From Pseudomonadota bacterium (GTDB taxonomy: Bacteria; Pseudomonadota; Alphaproteobacteria; Sphingomonadales; Sphingomonadaceae), in contig JAEWJQ010000059.1 of NCBI GenBank assembly GCA_023386515.1, forward strand, positions 1-10,817: a DNA stretch of 10,817 nt, read 5' to 3'. Position 1 is the stretch's first letter; each line of letters opens with the position of its first letter. The position numbers and the translations under genes are program-made. Of the stretch, positions 5,947 to 10,817 are shown in pieces. Under the pieces are notes generated by a model. It saw nothing but the letters and a program-made list of their open reading frames with translations, was not told where the DNA came from and searched no databases.

Positions 5947-6034
5947 CATCCTCGCATAGGCGCGCATCCAGAGGCGCTCACGTTGCGGGCCATCGACATA
6001 CCCGCGCGTCTGGAATCCCGCCCTCACGGGCATG
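5947..6034. repeat. Degenerate interspersed inverted repeat between selO and astD
   Basis: Two 30-base arms, 5947-5976 and 6005-6034, are reverse complements at 20 of 30 positions, separated by 28 bases. The inner ends are best conserved (left ATCCAGAGGCG, right CGCGTCTGGA). The sense (ATCCAG near a G/C-rich stem, then CTGGAATCCCGCC) recalls the short palindromic elements built on TCCCGC...GGAATCCAG that are scattered in many alphaproteobacterial genomes; the assignment to that class is from memory. It fills most of the 228-base gap; the remaining bases (5839-5946) are G/C-rich and show no gene. It could fold in the RNA and end or stabilise selO transcripts. Confidence 0.45.
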
Positions 6035-6055
6035 CGGCTTCGGTCGGACGGGACA

Positions 6056-7414
6056 TTACGCCAGTGCCTCGCCCATCCGGCGGATGGCGTCGACCTTGGC
6101 GTGGAGGCGCGACCAGTCGTCGCTCTCCGCGATCGGTGCCCACATCGCCTCGACCTCGTCGATCAGCATCGAGCAGGGTTCGCCCTGCCAATAGGGATGG
6201 TCGCGGCGCTTGCGTGGCCGATAATCGGCGAGCGCGGCGCGCAATTCGTCCCAGGCCGCATCGTAGCTCGCCGGCACGGTGCCGCCGAACAGGTCGAAGA
6301 AGGTGCGGTCGAGCGGAGCGGCGGTGGTGCGCAAGGTGCGTTCAAGCGTCTGGACCAAGGCGCGGTCCGGCTCCGCGCCGCGCGGCACGACGCCCAGCCG
6401 CCAGAGCAAGGCGTCGGCGACTGCCGGCTGGTAATGGAGCGCGAAAGTCTGCAGCGTCTCGATCAGCGGCTCGCTGTCCGCCACCAGTCGCAGCGAGGCG
6501 GCGAGCTGCATCACGTCCCAATGGATCGCCTCCGGCTGGCGGCCGAAGGCGTAGAGGCCGGTCTGGTCGAAATAGGCGGCGGTGAAATTGGGGTCCCACG
6601 TGGGGGCGAACCGCCATGGGCCATAGTCGAAGCTTTCACCGGTGACGTTGATGTTGTCGCTGTTGAGCACGCCGTGGACGAACCCGGCCGCCATGTACCG
6701 CGCGGCCAGCGTCGCGGTGCGCCGGACGACGCGGTCGAGCAGGCGGATCGGATCGTCGGACTCCTCGCCGTAGAGCCGGCGCAGCACGTAGCCGACGAGC
6801 GCACGCATCCCGTCCTCGTCCTGGTCATACGCAAGGCGCTGGAAGGTGCCGATGCGGATATGGCCATGGCTGAGCCGCACCAGCACCGCCGAGCGGGTCG
6901 GCGAAGGTTCGTCGCCGCGGACCAACTCCTCGCCCGTCTCGATCAGCGACAGCGTGCGGCTGGTCGGCACGTTGAGCGCCTCGAGCATCTCCGTCGCCAA
7001 AATCTCGCGCACCCCGCCCTTGAGGGTCAGTCGGCCGTCGCCGAAGCGGCTGTAGGGCGTCTGGCCCGACCCCTTGGTGCCGAGGTCCATCAGCCGGCCG
7101 GAGCGGTCGTGCAGCTGTGCGAAGGTGAAGCCGCGGCCATCGCCGATGTCGGGATTGTAGGAGCGGAACTGATGGCCGTGATAGCGGAGCGCCAGCGGTT
7201 GCGGCAGCGTGTCCGGCAGCGGCGCGAACCGCCCGAAGTGCCGCACCCATTCGGCCTCGTCGAGATCGGCCAGGCCGACCTCCGCCGCGGCGCGGTCGTT
7301 GCGATAGCGGAGGACCGTGTCGGGAAAGTTCGCGGCCTCGACCGGGTCCCAGAAGGTCGGCCCGAGATCGAGCAGGGCAGTGGCGGGGCGATAGGCTTGC
7401 GGGGCGGGGGGCAT
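6056..7414 (-). CDS. selO: SelO/YdiU family protein adenylyltransferase (AMPylase pseudokinase)
   Basis: A 452-residue member of the SelO (UPF0061/YdiU) family, pseudokinases that bind ATP in inverted orientation and transfer AMP to Ser/Thr/Tyr of target proteins, linked in E. coli to redox stress. Signature stretches are strong: YHGHQF and YNPDIGDGRGF (78-96), DLGTKGSGQTPYSRFGDGR (110-128), GGVREILATEMLEAL (133-147), RSAVLVRLSHGHIRIGTFQ (174-192) and GFVHGVLNSDNINVTGESFDYG (244-265). K114, E137, D253, N254 and D263 correspond, with an offset of one, to the ATP- and metal-binding residues reported for the Pseudomonas enzyme. The protein has one cysteine only (C414) and ends without a C-terminal Cys/Sec motif, and it is somewhat shorter than E. 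coli SelO (478). The ATG at 7414 lacks a clear Shine-Dalgarno site. It is divergent from the hydrolase gene and separated from astD by 228 bases. Confidence 0.95.
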   Translation of the reverse strand: MPPAPQAYRPATALLDLGPTFWDPVEAANFPDTVLRYRNDRAAAEVGLADLDEAEWVRHFGRFAPLPDTLPQPLALRYHGHQFRSYNPDIGDGRGFTFAQLHDRSGRLMDLGTKGSGQTPYSRFGDGRLTLKGGVREILATEMLEALNVPTSRTLSLIETGEELVRGDEPSPTRSAVLVRLSHGHIRIGTFQRLAYDQDEDGMRALVGYVLRRLYGEESDDPIRLLDRVVRRTATLAARYMAAGFVHGVLNSDNINVTGESFDYGPWRFAPTWDPNFTAAYFDQTGLYAFGRQPEAIHWDVMQLAASLRLVADSEPLIETLQTFALHYQPAVADALLWRLGVVPRGAEPDRALVQTLERTLRTTAAPLDRTFFDLFGGTVPASYDAAWDELRAALADYRPRKRRDHPYWQGEPCSMLIDEVEAMWAPIAESDDWSRLHAKVDAIRRMGEALA

Positions 7415-7452
7415 GCGTGGATATGGAGGCCGCGACTCCGGGGGCGCAAGGC

Positions 7453-8307
7453 ATGAAGGCGTATCAAAACTGCTACTGGATGTCCGCCGACGGGCTGAAG
7501 CTGCATTATCGCGACTATCCGGGCGATGCGGCCAAGCCGCCGATCCTCTGCTTTCCCGGCCTGACTCGCAACGCCCGCGACTATGATGCGCTGGCGACGC
7601 GGCTGGCGGGGGCGTGGCGCGTGCTGGCTGTCGATTTCCGCGGTCGCGGGCGCAGCGAATATGCCAAGGACCCGATGAGCTACGTGCCGCAGACCTATGT
7701 CGCGGACGTGCAGGCGCTGCTCGCCGAGCAGGGCATCGACCGCTTCGTCGCGATCGGCACCTCGCTGGGCGGGATCGTCACCATGTTGCTGGCGGCGGCG
7801 GGCGCGAACATCGCCGCGGCGCTGATCAACGACGTCGGACCCGAGATCGACCCCGCTGGCCTTGCGCGCATCCGCGGCTATGTCGGCAAGGGCGGCAGCT
7901 GTCCGACCTGGATGCATGCGGCGCGCAGCGTCTGGGATACGAATGCCGACGTCTATCCCGACTGGCAGATCGAGGATTGGCTGGCGATGGCCAAACGGCT
8001 GTACCGGCTGACCAGCAGCGGGCGGATCGTGCCCGACTATGACCTGAAGATCGCCGAGCCGTTCCGCGTCCCGGGCAATGAAGCGCCGCCCGACCTGTGG
8101 GCAGCGCTGGCGCATCTGCGTGACGTGCCGACGCTGCTGGTGCGGGGCGAACGGTCCGACGTGCTGGCGGCGTCGGTCGCGGAACGGATGGCGGCGGCGC
8201 TCGATCGCGCCGAGCTGGTGACCCTGAACGGCATCGGCCACGCGCCGACGCTGAGCGAAGAGGGCTTGCGGCAGCCGCTCGACCGGCTGCTGTCCCAGGT
8301 CGCATAG
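7453..8307 (+). CDS. Alpha/beta-fold hydrolase
   Basis: A 284-residue cytoplasmic serine hydrolase of the alpha/beta superfamily. The triad is visible: nucleophile S104 in GTSLGG (102-107), acid D236 in RGERSDVL, and H263 in GIGHAP. The oxyanion region is CFPGLTRN (33-40), and DFRGRGRSEYAKDP (61-74) is the usual strand-turn after it. The N-terminal ADGLKLHYRDY pattern is typical of this group. The substrate cannot be told; relatives include esterases, lactonases and C-C bond hydrolases. Start choice is uncertain: in-frame GTG 7417 and ATG 7423 lie upstream, but a start at GTG 7417 would leave only 2 bases to the divergent selO start, and MKAYQNCYW places the protein close to the conserved region. 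None of the starts has a strong ribosome-binding site. The gene is followed by DUF418 after 54 bases. Confidence 0.88.
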   Translation: MKAYQNCYWMSADGLKLHYRDYPGDAAKPPILCFPGLTRNARDYDALATRLAGAWRVLAVDFRGRGRSEYAKDPMSYVPQTYVADVQALLAEQGIDRFVAIGTSLGGIVTMLLAAAGANIAAALINDVGPEIDPAGLARIRGYVGKGGSCPTWMHAARSVWDTNADVYPDWQIEDWLAMAKRLYRLTSSGRIVPDYDLKIAEPFRVPGNEAPPDLWAALAHLRDVPTLLVRGERSDVLAASVAERMAAALDRAELVTLNGIGHAPTLSEEGLRQPLDRLLSQVA

Positions 8308-8316
8308 ACAGCGTAT

Positions 8317-8329
8317 TATCAGGCTGATA
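8317..8329. promoter_or_regulatory. Perfect inverted repeat upstream of the DUF418 gene, possible operator or promoter part
   Basis: TATCAG-G-CTGATA is a perfect 6-1-6 palindrome in an A/T-rich patch of an otherwise G/C-rich region. It lies 10 bases after the hydrolase stop and 33 bases before the DUF418 start. TAGACA at 8305-8310 resembles a -35 box, but no -10 box sits at normal spacing. It may bind a dimeric regulator or be coincidental. Confidence 0.3.
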
Positions 8330-8348
8330 CACCCGCTCATGGGCAGTC

Positions 8349-8352
8349 AGGA
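8349..8352 (+). promoter_or_regulatory. Shine-Dalgarno-like site for the DUF418 gene
   Basis: AGGA lies nine bases before the ATG at 8362 and supports that start. Confidence 0.45.
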
Positions 8353-8361
8353 AACGGGCGG

Positions 8362-9699
8362 ATGGCGACAGAGGTGATTGCGGGCGGGGCGGTGGAGCCG
8401 GACGGCGCACCGCGCATCCCGGTACTCGACATCGCGCGCGGGGTGGCGATCCTCGGTATCCTGTTCATGAACGTCAACGACATGGGCGCGTCGATCACCG
8501 CGTCCGGGGCCGAGGTGCGGCATCTGGGCTGGACCGCGCTCGACCGGGCGGCTTGGCTGCTGCGCAACGTCCTCGCGGACGGAACGGCCCGCTGCCTGCT
8601 CGAGATGCTGTTCGGGGCGGGCATGTTGATCCTGACCGACCGGATGGCGCGCGGGGCCGAGGGACGCTGGGGCGTGCTGAAGCGCTATGGCTGGCGCAAT
8701 CTGGTGCTGTGGCTGTTCGGCATGGCGCACATGTTCCTGCTGCTGTGGCCGGGCGACATCCTTCACACCTATGCGGTGGCGGCGATGGTCGCCTGTGCCT
8801 TCCGCGGGCTCGCGGCGCGCTGGCTGCTGACGATCGGACTGTTGCTGACGGCGCTCAATCTGATCGGCGGCACCGTCGGCATCGTCTATACCCATGCCAG
8901 CGAGACGCAGCGGGTGGAGCTGACCCGAAAGCTCGCGGCGGGACAGGCGCTGACCAAGGCGCAAACGACGATGCTCGCCGACATCCGCAAGCGTGCGGCG
9001 CAGCGCGCCAAGAGCAAGGCGGAGACCCAGGCGAAGATCGCCGCCGAGGACGCTTATGGTCGCGGCACGCCATGGCAGTGGGTGCGCGGGCAATGGGCGA
9101 TGAATCGCGAACGGCTGGGCGCGATGGAGATCGGCGCGATCTGGGAGGCGGCGTCGGTGATGCTGATCGGTGCGGCGCTGTTCAAGCTCGGCATCCTGCA
9201 GGGCGGGCGCAGCCGGCGCTTCTATTGGGGAATGACGGCGATCGGCTGGCTGGTCGGCGGCGGCCTGCGGCTGGCGGCGACGCTGGCGATGATGCGGTTC
9301 GACGGGCAGCCGCATATCGGCTGGGCGACCTATGAAGGCGCGCGCATCCTGATGACGTTGGGGCATCTCGGCGCGATCAACCTGCTGGCGGGCAGCGCGC
9401 TGATGCGGCCGTTCGTCGCGGCGGGGCGAACCGCGCTGACTCTCTACGTCTGCCAGACGATCATCATGTCGTGGCTGCTGTTCCCGCCGTTCGGGCTGGG
9501 TCTGTACGGCCAATTCGGCTGGGCGGCGCTGATGGCGCTGTCGGTGGCGGTCGACCTGCTGCTGCTGGTCGCCGCCAATCTCTACCTGCGCCATTTCCGC
9601 ATCGCGCCGGTGGAATGGGCCTGGCGGTCGATCGTCGAGGGGCGGCGGCTGCCGTTCCGCCGCGTCGCGGCGACCCCGGTCGTGCCGGCGCTGGCGTGA
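8362..9699 (+). CDS. DUF418 domain-containing multi-pass membrane protein (YeiB-like)
   Basis: A 445-residue inner-membrane protein of the DUF418/YeiB type, function unproven. The N-terminal RIPVLDIARGVAILGILFMN (18-37) and the C-terminal GRTALTLYVCQTII (355-368) and PVEWAWRS (416-423) are the family hallmarks. About ten hydrophobic segments can be drawn, roughly at 24-40, 79-93, 110-130, 133-150, 153-176, 257-280, 287-312, 329-350, 353-378 and 383-408. Between the fifth and sixth lies a hydrophilic, Lys/Arg/Gln/Ala-rich stretch (about 180-255) likely to be helical or coiled coil. The fold resembles the membrane acyltransferase superfamily, and a transport or acyl-transfer role for envelope compounds has been proposed for relatives; that is not shown here. 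It is 54 bases after the hydrolase and 61 bases before the glycosyltransferase, so the three may be co-transcribed. Confidence 0.88.
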   Translation: MATEVIAGGAVEPDGAPRIPVLDIARGVAILGILFMNVNDMGASITASGAEVRHLGWTALDRAAWLLRNVLADGTARCLLEMLFGAGMLILTDRMARGAEGRWGVLKRYGWRNLVLWLFGMAHMFLLLWPGDILHTYAVAAMVACAFRGLAARWLLTIGLLLTALNLIGGTVGIVYTHASETQRVELTRKLAAGQALTKAQTTMLADIRKRAAQRAKSKAETQAKIAAEDAYGRGTPWQWVRGQWAMNRERLGAMEIGAIWEAASVMLIGAALFKLGILQGGRSRRFYWGMTAIGWLVGGGLRLAATLAMMRFDGQPHIGWATYEGARILMTLGHLGAINLLAGSALMRPFVAAGRTALTLYVCQTIIMSWLLFPPFGLGLYGQFGWAALMALSVAVDLLLLVAANLYLRHFRIAPVEWAWRSIVEGRRLPFRRVAATPVVPALA

Positions 9700-9760
9700 T
9701 CCCGGCGCCTACGCGCGGAGGCTTGGGCAATCGGACGCGGCTCGGCTAAGAGACCGCGTC

Positions 9761-10817
9761 ATGGCCCGTCCGATCCGCATCCTGCACCTGCATTCCAGCT
9801 TCAACCTCGGCGGCAAGGAAGCGCGGGCGGTGCGGCTGATGAACGCCTTCGGCGACACCGCGCGCCACGTCATCGTTTCGAGCGTGCCCGATCAGCTCGG
9901 CGCGCGCGCAGCGATCGCCAAGGGCATCCGCTACGAGATCGCGCAGGACGCGCCGGCGCTGACCGGGCGGCCGTCGGTCGCGCGCTACGAGGCGCTGGCG
10001 CGGTTCATGCGTGGCTTCGACCTGGTGCTGACCTACAATTGGGGGGCGATCGACGGCGTGATGGCGCGCCGGGTGTTCGCCAAGAGCGCGCCGCCGCTGA
10101 TCCACCACGAGGACGGCTTCAACGCCGACGAGGCCGGCGGGCTGAAGGTCGAGCGCAACATGTACCGGCGGGTGGCGCTGCCCGCCGCCAATGCTTTGGT
10201 CGTGCCCTCCTTCGTGCTGGAGGACATCGCACTGCGGACCTGGAAGCAGCCGCGCGCGCGCGTCTATCGGATCGCCAACGGCATCGCGACCGACGCCTAT
10301 GCCGCCAAGCCCGATCCGCGCGCCATCCCCGGCTTCGTCCGCAATGCGCAGGAGGTGGTGATCGGCGCGCTCGCCGGGCTGCGCGAGGTCAAGGACCTGC
10401 CGATGCTGGTCCGCGCCTGCGGTGGCCTGCCGCAGCGGGTGCGGCTGGTCATCGTCGGCGAGGGGCCGGAGCGCGAGGCGATCGCGCAGGCGGCGGCGCG
10501 AATGGCGCTGACCGACCGGTTGGTGATGCCGGGCTTCCTCGACCGGCCCTACCGCTTCCTGCGATCTTTCGACGTCGTCGCGTTGTCGTCGCGGAGCGAG
10601 CAACAGCCGATCAGCGTCATCGAAGCGATGGCGGCGGGCCTGCCGGTGGCGAGCACGCCGGTCGGCGACCTGAAGCAGATGGTGTCGGCGGAGAATCTGC
10701 CGTTCATCGCCGAGGGGATGGACGAGGTGCGGCTGCGCGACGCGTTGCGCCCGCTGGTCGCCGACGCCGCCCAGCCCGCGCGGGGCGGCCCGGCCCATAA
10801 GGCGAAGGCACGCGCCC
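9761..10817 (+). CDS. GT4-type glycosyltransferase, GT-B fold (3' truncated by the window edge)
   Basis: The frame opens at the ATG at 9761 and stays open to the right edge, 352 residues with no stop yet. The N-terminal RILHLHSSFNLGGKEARA (5-22) has the glycine-rich loop of the acceptor domain; the C-terminal nucleotide-sugar domain begins near VVIGALAGLREVKD (199-212), followed by VRLVIVGEGPERE (227-239), VMPGFLDRPYRFL (255-267) and SEQQPISVIEAMAAGLPV (279-296). E280 and E288 form the EX7E motif of retaining GT4 enzymes. It presumably adds a sugar to a cell-envelope polysaccharide or lipid on the cytoplasmic side of the membrane; donor and acceptor cannot be read. There is no signal peptide. 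The Shine-Dalgarno signal is weak (AAGAG about a dozen bases upstream). It follows DUF418 after 61 bases on the same strand; genes beyond the window would tell whether this is a polysaccharide locus. Confidence 0.92.
   Translation, partial: MARPIRILHLHSSFNLGGKEARAVRLMNAFGDTARHVIVSSVPDQLGARAAIAKGIRYEIAQDAPALTGRPSVARYEALARFMRGFDLVLTYNWGAIDGVMARRVFAKSAPPLIHHEDGFNADEAGGLKVERNMYRRVALPAANALVVPSFVLEDIALRTWKQPRARVYRIANGIATDAYAAKPDPRAIPGFVRNAQEVVIGALAGLREVKDLPMLVRACGGLPQRVRLVIVGEGPEREAIAQAAARMALTDRLVMPGFLDRPYRFLRSFDVVALSSRSEQQPISVIEAMAAGLPVASTPVGDLKQMVSAENLPFIAEGMDEVRLRDALRPLVADAAQPARGGPAHKAKARA

Noticed and set aside
4343..5959. A 538-codon open frame on the plus strand opposite astD
   Set aside because: It is the antisense shadow of the astD gene; the composition (Arg, Asp, Gly, Ala repeats, no recognisable motif) is typical of antisense frames in high-GC DNA, whereas astD has intact catalytic motifs.
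7398..7411. A G-run near the selO start as a G-quadruplex
   Set aside because: Only two long G-runs are close together; the pattern of four spaced runs is not met convincingly.
6032..7456. A 474-codon open frame on the plus strand opposite selO
   Set aside because: It is an antisense shadow of selO with no family resemblance, and it runs into the hydrolase start region.
7090..8340. A 416-codon open frame on the minus strand opposite the hydrolase and the start of selO
   Set aside because: It overlaps two well-supported genes and has the composition of reverse-strand translation; no motif seen.
8347..9594. A 415-codon open frame on the minus strand opposite DUF418
   Set aside because: The Gln/Arg/His-rich sequence is what the reverse strand of a membrane-protein gene gives; no domain is recognisable.
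9746..10798. A 350-codon open frame on the minus strand and a 253-codon frame on the plus strand at the right end
   Set aside because: Both conflict with the glycosyltransferase frame from 9761, which has GT-B motifs including EX7E and simply runs off the window.

Overview
This window looks like a chromosomal segment of a high-GC alphaproteobacterium, most likely a sphingomonad (Sphingomonas or a close relative). The base is codon use strongly biased to G/C in third positions, the cobA-DUF2849-cysI-DUF934-cysH gene order that I know from alphaproteobacteria, and the character of the SelO, DUF418 and glycosyltransferase proteins. The genus is an inference from protein style, not a search result. 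No rRNA, tRNA, CRISPR array, insertion sequence, integrase or other sign of recent transfer is visible. No gene-free stretch exceeds 300 bases; the longest is 228 bases (5828-6055).

Layout. Positions 1-239 (+) hold the 3' end of an Ala/Pro/Gln- and Thr-rich protein that begins outside the window. It converges on a sulfur-assimilation operon on the minus strand, read from 4331 down to 316: cobA (uroporphyrinogen-III methyltransferase), a DUF2849 protein, a siroheme/4Fe-4S nitrite/sulfite reductase (cysI-like), a DUF934 protein, and cysH, an APS-type reductase with the iron-sulfur cysteine pattern. Upstream on the same strand lie an astD-like aldehyde dehydrogenase (5827-4418) and a SelO/YdiU pseudokinase-fold AMPylase (7414-6056). 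From 7453 the genes run on the plus strand, divergent from selO: an alpha/beta hydrolase, a DUF418 membrane protein, and a GT4-type glycosyltransferase cut off by the right window edge.

How the genes work together. The operon supplies the last two reductive steps of sulfate assimilation (APS to sulfite, sulfite to sulfide) and the first committed methylation towards siroheme, the cofactor of the sulfite reductase. The two DUF proteins are conserved operon partners of unproven function. Junctions are tight: a 4-base overlap for cobA/DUF2849 and two 8-base overlaps of the form ATGGNTGA for cysI/DUF934 and DUF934/cysH. The exception is a 127-base spacer before cysI that holds three short hairpins in a row. 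The other genes form no obvious shared pathway; the hydrolase, DUF418 and glycosyltransferase genes are closely spaced and could share a transcript.

Most of the window is ordinary core-genome content. The points most worth a second look are the structured cysI leader, a pair of CCCATT-N4-AGCATC repeats just upstream of cobA, the single-cysteine SelO, the astD gene without arginine-catabolism neighbours, and a degenerate interspersed inverted repeat between selO and astD. I did not find a convincing new multi-gene system.
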